Below are positions 11,975 to 23,600 of a stretch of DNA of 64,000 nt, piece after piece; position 1 is the stretch's first letter; every line of letters starts with the position of its first letter. The stretch is from Panagrolaimus kolymaensis (taxonomy: Eukaryota; Nematoda; Chromadorea; Rhabditida; Panagrolaimidae): the NCBI GenBank assembly GCA_028622995.1, contig JAJQJQ010000010.1:1798001-1862000 (forward strand). Direction: 5' to 3'. Both the position numbers and the translations under genes were made by a program. The notes under the pieces were generated by a model. The model ran no database searches, was not told where the DNA came from, and was given only the letters and a program-made list of their open reading frames with translations.

Positions 11975-13150
11975 TTAAGAAAAGCTAAAAAAATTGAAGA
12001 GACGTTTTAAAATCAAACCACGACAAACTGAAATTAAACAATTTTTTTCAAGAACACCAAACAATATCGATGCTTCATAAAATCGCTGACTGCATAAAAT
12101 AAATTCATAAAAAAAGCGAAAAAAATCAAAATAATCTCCATAAAAAAGCATACAAAAATTAGTAAATTTATGATTGAATTTTAACAATTTAAGCTTTTCA
12201 ATTGTTTGGTGGGTAATGAAAGCACCAGTAATCCTAAAAAAATGAATGGGAATTGGTGAAGGAAAAAAAAGCTTTTTCTAAAAACCTACGCTATTTCTAT
12301 GGCATTTGGAATTTCGGCCATTACATCTTCAAGTGGAACCATTTTTCCATTTGATTTTAAAATATTCCGGCATTCAAATTTATTTAAAGTTTTGGCTTTC
12401 GCCACTAACTTAAAATCTGCAAACGAAATATCTTCCTTAAGTATAACAATTTTAGCCGTGCATCTCCCAATGACTTGGCCGATTGAGTAAATTCCACATT
12501 GATCGATGGAAATTATTGTTAGCCTTTCTTGCACCCAATATTTATTGTGCATTTTTGCGAGTGGCTTAACATTACCTAAAATCATTTAAAATAATATGAT
12601 AATTTAGCATAGCTTTGGCAGAGATTGAAAATTAATTAAAAGTCTTCAGAAAAATAAGTAATTTTTGATTTGGGTGCCTATTTTAAATTTAAATCATATT
12701 ATTTTTAACAATTTTTTGTGTTGATAAAAGCATTGTAGCGCGAATCTTATTAAAAAAAAGCATTTTAAATATTTTTTTTGCTCTGCCTTTACATGTTTTT
12801 TCGAAAGAGAGGAAGTAAGCAAACTAGAGAATATTAAACTTGCCTTTAAAATTTTCATTTCCCAAACGAAATCTAATGCTTTGAATTAATTTAGGATAAA
12901 TGAAATAAAAATATTTGCATGACATGGCAATTTTTTCCAAAACATCACAATCCGCGTTATCAAGAATATAATTCATTGATGGTGAGCGGAATGGCAACAG
13001 CTGAATTTGAGGGCAGCGAATCGATGAAATCATTTGATCATTAAAAATTTTTTCCATCGAAATTTCTTCACTTTCCCTTGAGGTAAAACAAGGAAGAGAA
13101 AAGATAAATTCACGCAATTGATGGAAAGTTTGACGAATTAATGCCAGCAT
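11975..13150 (-). CDS. F-box-like nematode protein
   Basis: Three exons, 13150-12844, 12575-12290 and 12233-11975, sum to 852 bp, 283 residues. The N-terminal part contains DVLEKIAMSCKYFY, which resembles the second half of an F-box (Leu-x-Lys-Ile-x-x-x-Cys-Lys-x-Phe). The C-terminal part contains MAEIPNAIEIAITGAF and NHKFTNFCMLFYGDYFDFFRFF, features recalled from large F-box families of parasitic nematodes. Such proteins would recruit substrates to SCF ubiquitin ligases; function here is unproven. Intron 1 (12576-12843) must use a GC donor (AAAG|GCAAGTTT): joining there gives KGNV in frame, while the adjacent GT site gives an immediate stop. The ATG lies 3 nt after TTTTTTAG, a likely trans-splice acceptor. 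The last 30 residues look low-quality, so the true C-terminus may differ. The F-box call is tentative. Confidence 0.6.
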
Positions 13151-13330
13151 TTTCTAAAAAAAGGATTCATAAATCCCACATAATAAAATGCTTAAAAAAA
13201 TAGTAACGGATAATAATTACAAATAGAAGTTCGGAAATGTTTGATTGAAAAAGATTTTACAAAGAAATGGGCTTTATTAATTATGGTACCAAAGAGTTAA
13301 AAAATTTGGATTTTTTCAGAGTTTAGTTTG

Positions 13331-13496
13331 GTGGTACGACAATTGCGGCTTTGCAATTTGCGGCCGACTTTTGTGGCGCGACCTATGCGGCCCGTCATAT
13401 GCGGCCGACTTTTGCGGCTACGACTTTTGCGGCTTTGTCACTTGCGGCTCAACCTTTTGCGGTGCGACACTTGCGCCCGACATTTGCGGCTCCAAG
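13331..13496. repeat. GC-rich degenerate tandem repeat, about 14 bp unit, core TTGCGGC
   Basis: About eleven imperfect copies of a 13-16 bp unit close to CGACTTTTGCGGCT follow each other; the core (T)TTGCGGC recurs with single-base variants. The tract is markedly GC-rich against an AT-rich background. All three forward frames stay open across most of it, as expected for a tandem repeat lacking TA-rich stops, so the ORFs here should not be read as genes. The origin is unknown (minisatellite, part of a mobile element, or a relic of a repeat used elsewhere in the genome). Confidence 0.85.
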
Positions 13497-16124
13497 GATC
13501 CTCAAAGATACGCTTGGTACATTCATAAACCCAAACACCCAATATGCTCTTATTTCAACCTTAGGATGTATCTTAGAATCTCAGTTCATAAATTCCACCG
13601 AAGGAGGATCCATGTTAGGCTTAGTTTCTCAGTGTCTTAGTGTAACCGGTGTTCCTGGTAACTCAATTATATTTAAGATAATTATTCTAAAATGGTAAAT
13701 GGGATTTCTGATTTTCTATTTCTGAATTCTTATTTATATATTTATAAAAATTCTTTTTAATGTTTTTACATCTTGATGCATGTTTTCATTACAATCAAAA
13801 ATTAAAAACAGTCATTCGAAAGTTGTTGGATTTAAGAAGTTTTAATCCACTTATAATGTTTCTAATTTTCATAAACCTAAATAAAATCTTCTTTCCAATG
13901 CAATTTTTTTTGTTGTTGCTAAATAATAGTGTTTGAAATGGCATGGCCTAGGTATAAACTTTTTGTTGTTTCTAAAATCATCTAAAGTGACACCTGCTTT
14001 CTCTGAAAATTTATAATGCATGAAAATGTTTCTGTTTTTGGCACATATTTATTTTGCATTGAAAGAGACAAATTCTGTTGTTTATTTCTATATAAGGTTT
14101 CAGTTACGACGTCATATTATCAAGGGAATATGCAGCTTATAACTTACTTGGAAGAGCAAAATTTATATTTATTCAATAACGGCGAAAAAATATTGCCAAT
14201 TTTTTTAAAAATTTTGCAGACATTTTTTATTTGCTTTTTATGTTTGTTGATTGCTAGGCATCTATATTTCATATTTTTTTAAAAGGAAAGTGGCCTCTTT
14301 TGAGAGTCAGTTTTTACTTATCTTTTTTGATCTATAGCCTACTACTCTAGCTTCCATTTATCTTTAAAAAATAAAATGTGTGCGACGTTTTATCGGTTAT
14401 ATTTTCCTCTGCTTTTTTTGTCATGCAGATGTTAAAATTTTTTATCTTCTTATTTTTTAGTAAGCAAAAAATTAAAGGTAGTAGTAAGAAATTAAAAAGA
14501 GTCAGGAATGTAGAGTTTTGAATTTAAAAAAAATATGGAATAAAAAAAAATGTTGCAATTTTATTGTTACCTTTCCTTTCGGCTACCAAAGAAAAAAATC
14601 TGACATCTTTGGCTAAGTTTAAAAAGAAAATAACTTTCTGACGTCTTTTTCTCTTTTTATTTTTCACTTTATTTTGTGTCAAAATATTTTTTTAGCAGTA
14701 TTCTTCGGAAATGCTTCTTCACAAAACCTGCGGGGGCCACACATGGAACCAACAACGGCTCTCAAAAATGGTCGTATTGGTGGTGTTGGTGGTTTTTTTA
14801 TATGAACGTCTTCTTTTATTTTTTTTTAAAAGCGAGAAGACTCCAATCCAACACTGTTGTGGCGAAGAAAAAAACATTGTCTATTTTATTTTTTTTTGTC
14901 TTGTTTTTTGTTGCTAACTCTCTGGCACGTTTGGTGTCAAAAAGACTGATGCATGTGGACGAGCGCCGCCGCGCCACATAACACTTTTTCTTTTTTAGGT
15001 CTTACGATGATAGAAAAAAAGAAGAAGCGCCTTTTTTTTTCTTTTTTCTTTGCGTAAGTAGGATGCTCTTTTGCTGTTGCAATTTTGCTAATTTAAAAAG
15101 ACGAAGTAGAAAGAGAAAATAATTTAACTATCTTTCTTTCTTTTCTTTCCACTTTAAGCAAAGCATTTAGATATATATTTCCGTATTATTTCTTAAAAAT
15201 AGCCATATCCTTTTTTAATTTCAATAGCTTCAAACATCTTTCTTCTTCCGCGTTATGTAAATATATAAATATATTTTTTAATATGAAATAAGAAGATTAA
15301 AATATTTTCATTGATTTTAGTTAATCTCTTCGCATCTTTCTTTTTCATAATTTATAAGCCAAAAAAAAAATAACTGTTACTTTTATATTTTGAAAAAGCA
15401 AAGTGAAAAATATTTTTAATTTGAACATCGCTGCTGCTTTTGTTGCTAAAAGCATACATACAATGCCATTTTTTGTGTTGCTCTTTTCGCGTATGTAAAT
15501 AAGGTTTTTTAACGAACAATGCTTCCCTACTTTTTTAGATAAAAAAAGAATATTTTTATGAAAGCAACATTTTTTTTAACTTTTATTTTTTATTCCCACC
15601 GTTGGACACTTTTTTTTGCACCTTTTTAAAATACTCCTTTTTTTGGAGAGAAGAAAGAAAGGAAATTTTTTTGACTTCTTTTTCTTTATATGTCATGCAA
15701 AGTTTTTTTGTTTCTTTCTTTTTTTCATTCATTTTTGATCAGTTTTCTATTATTAATATTTTTTAAGAGCTCTTTGATACTTGGCTTGTGATGGGTTTGC
15801 AATCAAAAAACTTTGCTAAGAAAAACTTTAATGTTGTTTTTCATAGATTTGTTTTTTCTCGTAAAATAGTCATGAAAAACATGATAAACTTGTTTATTTT
15901 TAGAAATAGTCTCTATCAAAAAAATTGGGTGTTTTTTATTCCTAAAATTCTCCTTTTTAATAAGCCAACTCTTTAAGGTTTCCGACAATTGTTTGATTAT
16001 TATAAAATGAATACAATTTTTAACATTGTTTTTTTTAAATGTTTTTAAAACCATTAATTAATTTATACCATATTTTTTAGCTCAAAAAATTATGGTTCGA
16101 TAAAATTAAAGATTAAAAAATATA
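13497..16124. other. Noncoding tract; first 190 bp of balanced composition
   Basis: 13497-13690 directly follows the GC-rich repeat and differs in composition from its surroundings. It contains repeated CTTAG/TCTCAG words and may belong to the same inserted element, but I cannot identify it. The remainder to 16080 is T-rich with chance ORFs only. A splice-acceptor-like TATTTTTTAG ends at 16080, 44 nt before the first soc-2 upstream exon. Confidence 0.5.
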
Positions 16125-16526
16125 ATGGAACACAATAGTATTGTACCTCCACCACCACCAAAATTTTTATCATCTAATGGTGGCAGCAACAATATTATAT
16201 TAGGCTCAAATTCATCTCCCAATCATACTCCACTTACTTCACCAACAATATCAACAACACCAACGCAAAAAACTGCAACGAGTGCATTTTTTGATTGTAG
16301 CAAAATGTTTATTACTTGTTGTTTATGCAGTAGCCAACGACGGCGAAGAAGGCAGCGACAACGACAACATTCGGGTCAAATCAGTCGGGTTGATTTATTT
16401 GGTAGTAGTAATCGTTCGGGTTCAGAATGTTTACAGGAACCGGGTCCATCCAGTGCAATTACAGCAAGTATTATTGTGGAAGAAAGAACAACAGCTTCAA
16501 ATAATTCTTCATGGGTTAGAATTACG
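16125..16526 (+). CDS. Candidate alternative first exon A of soc-2
   Basis: An ATG at 16125 opens 134 codons ending at a donor ACG|GTTAGT (phase 0). The protein is low-complexity but gene-like: a PPPPPP run near residue 8, a Ser/Thr/Pro-rich stretch, a Cys pair region (CCLCSS, residues 64-69) that could be lipid-modified, a basic run of Arg and Gln, then a Ser-rich tail. A strong acceptor ends at 16080, 44 nt before the ATG, consistent with trans-splicing or a 5' UTR intron. The exon lies upstream of soc-2 on the same strand, and its phase matches the soc-2 exons at 20233 and 24607. It could instead be part of an unrelated gene whose 3' exons I fail to see. Confidence 0.5.
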
Positions 16527-17818
16527 GTTAGTTTAATAATTTATTAAAATTTAGCTTAAAAATTAAAAATGGACTTCTTGAGGGGAAAAATCAGTGGTAA
16601 CCATCGTTAAAACATAATTAATAGCACCTAAATTAAATCAAAATAAAAAATGGCAACATTTCTTTCTCATTATTTACTTTTTTTACTTTGTTTTTTTCTA
16701 TTTGTTTTTTCTTTTACTTTTTAGATTTCCATTAGCTATTAAAAAAATATTTTTAGCTCTTTTTGTGTTGTTGCTGCTTTTAATCCCAGATGGCTTTTAA
16801 GAATTCTTTTTTTCTTTATATTTTTGTCAACAATCACCACTCCTATGATTTTAATGGCAAAAAAGCAAATTTTATAGCGAAACTTTTGTTTTTTTCCCAA
16901 GCTATTTTTTATATATCAAAACGGGTCACTTATATCATTGACATTAAAAATAGTCATAAAATAAAAAATAAAAAATGCGTCTCTGTGTGTGTTTTTTTAT
17001 CTCAAACATCTTTGGATATAAAAATTTCTTTTATGAACTACCACGCGAAGATGGATGCTGCCAAAAGGCAACTGTGTTTTTTTTGTCTTCATCTCCATTT
17101 ATCTTTTAACATCAGCAGTTGCGGTTGCAAATAAAAGGATTTTACACCACTGCTTTGTATTTTTTTTGCAGATCTTTTTTTTTGTTCATTTGTTGCGTTT
17201 TTGTATTTATTTTTAAAAAAGTTCTTCTCCACTCTTTTTTCTCTGATTTTTGCTTATTTGGTCTTTTAAATATATTTTCCATTTTTGTTTTCAAAATTGA
17301 TTCTTGACTTAATTAAAAATAGTTACATATTTTGATTTAAATTTAAAATGGTTTCTTAAAGAAGCATAAAATTTGACCTTTGAGATTTCTAAAATAAAAA
17401 TGAATCCGGATTTTATTGAGGCATTTTAAATGTTTAAATGGCACGAAAAAGTGCCAAATATAGTCTTCTTCGTTTAATTTTTCTCTGTTTTTATTTTCTT
17501 TCCTTTTTCTTAGTATTTTTTTATTTTGATTTAAAATAAAAGATTAGTAAAGGATTTGATGTGATGCTTACGTAGTTTTTCCAAATTTGATACATTTAGT
17601 TTTTGCGGATAAAAAACATATCTATTTGTGTCAGTTGTTTTTATTTGGGTCATTTGAGTTTTCACTATACCTTGTTTTTGAACATCAGAAAATATCGAAC
17701 ATCCTTTCAATCATCTTTTTTTTCTTCCTCAAAGGTTTGAAGGAAAAAACTTTGACATACGACGACAAAGACGACAAGTGGACATATCATCAAGAATTTG
17801 GCAGGGGAAGAACTCAAA

Positions 17819-18235
17819 ATGATGTCGACGACGATTGAGCCTTGTACTACCTTTTCATCAATTGTTATTAGCTCAAGTTTTTCACCATCTATTACAACTT
17901 CGATATCTCTTGACCAATATAAAAGTAGTTTTTCATTCGACAATTATTTAATGATGAATAATAGTAAATTATTTGTAAATGAAAATGATATTTATAATTT
18001 TTTCGATGCTGATGTGAGAAAGAGAAATGATTCATATAGTATCAGCGATAATAGTGATGATTATGACTTTGATGATTATGCAGCTGACCTTTTGCTTTTT
18101 GATTGTTCATGTTTACCCGAATTTTGTGGAATTCGAAAAATTATTTCTCATATTTTAATTAAAACTAAGCTTAGTAAATTTATTAACAATTATCAAGAAG
18201 AAGACCTAGTTGATTCAACTATTCATAAACAAAAG
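17819..18235 (+). CDS. Candidate alternative first exon B of soc-2
   Basis: Tandem ATG ATG at 17819 opens 139 codons that end at a donor AAG|GTATGT (phase 0). The product is Ser/Thr-rich at the start, then strongly acidic (DNSDDYDFDDYAADLL, around residues 80-95). It continues with a more ordered segment containing LFDCSCLPEFCGIRK and several Ile/Leu/Lys helices. It shows none of the Phe/Lys noise of nearby chance ORFs. A possible acceptor TTCCTCAAAG lies near 17733. The phase agrees with the downstream exons at 20233 and 24607, so it could supply a different N-terminus to the leucine-rich-repeat protein. No known domain is recognised. Confidence 0.5.
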
Positions 18236-19632
18236 GTATGTTTGTGTGGGTTGGATCCATTAAGATTACTTTTCAAAGTAGTTAAATCACTCAAAGATTA
18301 AAGAGTATTAAAAATTGTGGAAGAAAATTCTAAATACCTGAGTCACCAATATCTTGGTCTTAGTGTGTTTTCAATTGGTTTTATTTCCATTTTTTTCTAC
18401 CTCTTTTTTGTGAACACCATACATTTTTTTTTTCAGCTTCTAATGAAATCCGAAACCTTTTGCCATTAAAAAAACATTGTTGTTGTCATCATAGTCGTCT
18501 GCTAGATTGAGGCTTAAGTGAAAATACTCTTAGTGGATTTTCTCTAACAAACAAAATATAAAAAAAAGCAAGAGTGTCTTTCTTATATTTGAAATTTAAT
18601 ATTTTAAAAAAATGCCCAAAATATTTCAGAGTTTTTTTAGAGGATTAAAAATAGCTTTTTTTTATAGAAAAAGCCAATTTTGATTAAAACATTGTTTTCT
18701 ATTTTTTTTGTTGCTTACAATAAAAAAAACAGTGAAGGCTCTTTTGGAGGAAGTAGTCATCACTTTTTTTTTCTCTTCTTTTATATTACTCATGTTATTT
18801 TGTTGATTTCATAGCCAATTTTTTTTATAACGAAATAGACTGCTGCATTATTTAGTGTTGCATTTTTTTTGTTGTTGCATAATGCAATTAGTTAATTTTC
18901 TTCTTATTTTTTTCTTCTTCCTTAACTTAAAGCTTCAAACTATTTTTTTATTCTGAAGTCAAGTCGATGAAACATTTTTTTTATCATTCAACAAAATCAA
19001 TCTCCTCTTTTTTTATTTTTAAACAATTTGCAGACAAAAAAAGAGATAAAAAAAATTTGAAAGTGAATCAGTAGAACTCATTTATTTTTCTATTGCAAAC
19101 ATACATATTCTGCTATTTTTTTTATGTATCATTCTCTCTGGCATTTGCGTGTTAGTTGCTTTTATTTCGATTTTAACTTCTTTTTCTCCATGACTCCCAT
19201 TTAACAAAAATAAAAAAGAGAATCTTTTTTGATGAGGTCTTTTCCTCACTTTTCATTGCTATTTATTTTTCTCTTTTGATAGTGTTTAAAAAACAACAGT
19301 GTTCACTTAGGATGGTTGAACGCTTTCTATTTATTTTTTTACATTTAATTTGCAGAGTCTGCTTTGTTTTTTTTTTGTTTTAAAAAAACCAAAAAAGTTA
19401 CTCAAATACAGCTTTTTCCGTTTTGTTTTAGAACTAAAAATAAAACTTGTAATTTATTTTTTAAAAGTAGCTATTTTCTCTTTTGTTTGTGTTCTCTTTT
19501 TATGTAAATCTTGTTTATTTATTTTTTTTGAGTTTCTTAGTATCTTGAAAAACATTTTTTTTTTCGCGTTTTTTATTTTTGACATTTTTCTTGTCTCTCA
19601 CAGTTATTATTCTTGAGCTATTATAGCTTTCC

Positions 19633-19642
19633 TGTTTCTTAG
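19633..19642 (+). other. Splice acceptor just upstream of exon C start codon (candidate trans-splice site)
   Basis: TGTTTCTTAG ends 5 nt before ATG 19648. Such an acceptor without a visible upstream coding exon is the usual signature of spliced-leader addition in nematodes, although a 5' UTR intron would look the same. Confidence 0.5.
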
Positions 19643-19647
19643 AAATA

Positions 19648-19998
19648 ATGGCTGCAGCGGCAGCATGGATTCGCCGCTTTTCATCTGATCATCAAGCCGG
19701 TCATTCAAATGACCCACGTCGAAATAGTCTTTATACTCCAAATGCAAGTGGAAGCCCAATGACTTCCCCAAGAAATAGTGGTCCACCTCCAATTATACGC
19801 CGTCGTGGACCCATGAATTTTATTGCAGGAATTTATGCATCTTCTCGTCGACGATTTTCATTACCTGTTTCCAGTATTTCTTCAGGATCCGCGTCTTCTG
19901 TATCCGGAGCATCAGGATCAGAAAATATTGAAAATGAACATATTCCACCGAATTACGGATCCAACAAGAATGGATCTTCATTGCCTGACTTAAACGAG
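19648..19998 (+). CDS. Candidate alternative first exon C of soc-2
   Basis: ATG 19648 sits 5 nt after an acceptor (TTTCTTAG|AAATAATG) and opens 117 codons ending at GAG|GTTTTTAT (phase 0). The protein starts MAAAAAWIRRFSSD, is Pro/Ser/Arg-rich and contains SSRRRFSLP around residue 71. That is a good basophilic-kinase consensus and a possible 14-3-3 site. A Ser-rich stretch and a C-terminal SLPDLNE follow. The next exon (20233-20385) continues in frame as NE|RTSDLSRSPRG. The start context and clean donor make this the best of the three upstream exons. The downstream partner is assumed to be soc-2 because it is the next plus-strand gene and phases match. Confidence 0.6.
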
Positions 19999-20232
19999 GT
20001 TTTTATAAATAAACTTTTTTTTACAAATTTAAAAGCTTTTAAATTCTTCCATTTGCAAAAAAAATTAAAAATGGGAGCAAAGAAGTGGAAATTCTAGAGT
20101 TTCTTATTTCGCTTAATTGGTGCAGCACACTATTGCAATTAAAAAAGAGGGAAAAGAGAGAGCAAAAATTGAAAGTCAAAAACAACTAAAATATTTAAAT
20201 GAAACATTTTATTTTTTATTTTATTTTTTCAG

Positions 20233-20385
20233 AGAACGTCCGACTTATCCAGATCTCCTCGAGGAAATATTGCGATGAATGTTCCAGATTCTGCAAGGAG
20301 AGTAACTGTAGTCGATCGTCCAGGGCAAGATAAAGCCCATTTTACGGGTCTCAAAGGAAAAGCGAAGAAACCAATAAGAAAACTC
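20233..20385 (+). CDS. Shared internal exon D linking upstream exons to soc-2 (candidate)
   Basis: This 153 bp exon (51 codons, phase 0 to phase 0) has acceptor TTATTTTTTCAG and donor CTC|GTAAGT. It encodes RTSDLSRSPRG..., then a conserved-looking MNVPDSARRVTVVDRPGQ and a basic KGKAKKPIRKL end. Codon use and composition are clearly coding-like compared with the flanking T-rich DNA. In-frame joins exist both upstream (exons A, B and C all end in phase 0) and downstream (24607 begins in phase 0 with [12 protein letters not shown]). I do not recognise a domain. It is either part of the soc-2 N-terminus or of an unrecognised gene that overlaps this region. Confidence 0.55.
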
Positions 20386-20579
20386 GTAAGTTTTTTATTT
20401 TTGAAATTTAAAATTAATTAATTTTTGGCATCGTTTTTTAAATATAATATTTTTATTTATAAAATATGGGAATATTTCACGAACGTTATTTTCTATTTTT
20501 TTAAATTTGTGTTTTTTATGAAACTTTGTTATCCATCATATATTTTGACGCCTTAAGGCTTTTTCCTGAATTTTTCTAG

Positions 20580-20631
20580 CAACAACAAAGTCCTCGTCTG
20601 CATTTGATGACGAAGACGGCTGTTGATCGAA
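20580..20631 (+). other. Candidate 52 bp cassette exon E
   Basis: It is bounded by TTTTTCTAG and a good donor A|GTAAGTG. Read in the phase left by exon D it is open (QQQSPRLHLMTKTAVDR). Its length is not a multiple of three, so splicing on to the exon at 24607 causes a stop within about 20 codons. It may be a poison exon, a terminal exon of a short isoform, or a false exon. Confidence 0.35.
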
Positions 20632-23600
20632 GTAAGTGTTCACTCACTTGCTTTTGAGAATGGATAAATCTCTTCGGGTCAGTATTGATTTGTTTTTAAC
20701 TTGCGGCAGCTTAACTTTTTTTATTTTGTTTTATCTTAGTTTAAAGCAAAAAAATTTTATTTTCTATTAATCAGCCAGTCTTTAAGGATAGAATTTTTCT
20801 ATTTAATTTTCTTAGGTTTTAATCAAAGTATTTTATCCATTTTTTACTTCCTTTTTTCTTTAAGTTTCTTCTTTTTTTGATTAAAGCTTTTTGACTTTCA
20901 AAAAATCTTGAAATGTATAAGAAAATCATTGAAAACTGTTTGTTAAGAATCTATTTTATTTTTGTTGTCTCATAAGTTATTTTTAACTTTCAAATGAGTG
21001 CAAGTTTCTACTGTAAATGATAGCATTTTCCCATAGTCAAGTTTTCCTTGACGTAATAGATCACTTTAATTTTGGAGATCTCAAGTGTTTATTATTTACA
21101 TTTCTTCAAACCCTAACTTTTTAATTAAAAAAATTTCATTGAACTTTAGCTTTAAAAAAGAATTTTTATGTGCATATAAAAGATAAAAACACATTTTTCT
21201 TCAAAAAATAAGAATAATAATTTATTGGTCATTTGGGAGATATGTATTCCATGCATTTTTTAGACAAAACTATAGAGATGTTCAGGCTGCTGCAGCATAA
21301 AAAAAATCCATAACAAGCTTTGGGGTTTTTAATATTTTTGAAAAAAATGACTTAAAACATAGCAACTTTTTTTTCTTGTTTTTTCGACTTTGAACTTTTG
21401 ATGTGCTAAAAATGTTTTTATAAAAAAAACTTTCTTATGTTTTAAATTTAAAAATATTTTTTTAAAAAGAATTTAAATCTTATCAGTATTTTTTTGTTAA
21501 CGAATTTCCTCTTCTACTTTTTTTCTTCAACATATAAAATAAAATAAAGAAAATGAAGAAGAGATTCATTTGGCCCTAAAAGAAGTAGTCTTCGGTTTAT
21601 TGGGGCATGCACCATTCCTCTTCCTAAAATTAAATTCGACGTCCGCGTTTTAAGAAGTTTTTGATTGAATTTCTATTTTCTATGCCCAAAGCTTTTTTAC
21701 CCGCAAAAAAAGAATTGGCATTGCCCCATGACAATCGTTGTCGGCAACATCTTTTTCTATTTTATTTTTTTTCTGTTACGTTTTTTATCAAATTTTGTTT
21801 TATGTAGAAGTCTTCTTTTTTTAGACTATTCTTGTTGCTCCATCTTATTTTTTTCTTGCAAATTCTTGCATTTTTTTTCTCTCGAAATTTTTAAGCTTAA
21901 AACAAAGAAAATATTTATGCGACTTTAATCATTTAATTTATGCCTCATTGTTGTAAACTTTCTCCATTTTCTCCTTTTCTTTGCTTTTTGTTGATTTTAA
22001 TAGCACCTTTTTACCGAAAACAGATGTTGCGTTGCTGCCAGTCAAAAAGCCATTTTAAAAGCATTTTTTCTTCCAACTTTAATAGTGTCGGCTTTTCGAT
22101 GATTTTCATCCTTTTTTTCATTTTTATTTTCTGCAGCAGAAGATCAATACAAGCTGCTAAATCTTGGTTCGAAAAGGCTGACATTAAACTCAAGACAGCA
22201 GCTGTTCATTTTAAAACTTTAATTTTGTTCTGTGTTGAAATTATTTGCGGTAAAAAAGTTTATTTTCGAAAAAATGATGCGCATTTTTTTTGACAATTTT
22301 CTTATTTTCCTATTCTTTTCTTTTTTTGCCGCAATTAGTTTTTTAAAGTGGCAACAGCTTGAGAAGATATACAAAGAAACTGAAAGAGAATAATGCTTTT
22401 TTTATTGCAATTTTCTTTTTAAGCTTCGTTTATCCTTTCTAAAGTTTTTTTTCTTGAACCATTTTTTCTATGGATGCTGCGAGTTTTTTAAGAAAATGAT
22501 AAAATTAATGGTGTTTGGAAAAAATTTGGAACGCTTACTTCATAGATGTTTTTTCGTTTCTCGGAAACTTTAATTATTTTGCTAAAAAACGGTCTTTTAT
22601 TTAGCCCACTAAAAAAACTGTAAGGCGAACACCAATGTTTCAAGTATTTTTAAACTTTTTTTCTTCACATTAGTTCGTTCTCATGTTACGGAATTTATTT
22701 TTTTAGAATTTGTAACTTTTTAAATAGTTTTTTTTCGTTCATTTTTTCCGTAAAGGAATGCGGCGGACATGAGCTTGTTCGCTCACTCACTCGGATGTCA
22801 TTCAATATCAAATTTGAAAGGAAACAAAACAAAAAAAAAGAGCTAGCTTCTTTGCCAAAATACTCTATGTCCGTTTTTTTGTCGTCGTCATCCCATACTT
22901 CAAAAAACATTGTTTTTGGACTACTAGCTGTTAAAACAACGGCGGCTGACAAAAAAAAGAGTAAAAGGAAAAATAACCAAAAAAACGTAGCAAGCAATGG
23001 CCGGCACATATTTTTAAGGCAGACAACTTAAAGATGTCCAATATCTATCTATTTGCTACAACGTTTATTTGCCAAATTTTTTCTCTTAAAGAAGCAAAGG
23101 ATATAAATCATTTTTTCGTTTTTTTGTTAAAAGCCGTTTTTGTTTACTTATAAAAAAACGTAGAAACTAGCGACAACCTTATCATTTATTTCGAGATGTT
23201 GAAATGGAAAAAAATTTCTGATTAAAATGAAATAGGTTTTTTCAGCAAAAAACAAAAAACAAATCTTAATTAGTTTTTTTTGTTCAAATTGTTTCTTTTT
23301 TCGTTTTTGTTTTATGTTTTTCCATTTATGTGTGCATTTTAAGAATCTTTACTTGAATATTTTTTCCATGCTTTTTTACTTATTAAAATTTTTTGTCTTT
23401 TCCTTTTTCTTTGTTTGTTGTATTTACAATGGCATACATGGGAGTAATAAAAAAATGTAAAAGCAAGGAGTTCCAGAAACGGGACTCGTCCAAATAATAC
23501 AAGCTCAGATCTGTTTTTAGAAGAAAACTAGTTTTTCGAGAAAAAATATTTTTATTCCACGCTTTGATGATTCATTAAATCCAACCAATCAAAATAAATT

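Noticed and set aside
13328..13698. Three overlapping ORFs of 66-115 codons
   Set aside because: They arise because a GC-rich tandem repeat lacks stops in every frame; repetitive peptides with no domain.
14676..14981. 101-codon ORF
   Set aside because: Phe/Lys-rich noise apart from a short patch; no acceptor-donor pair or conserved block.
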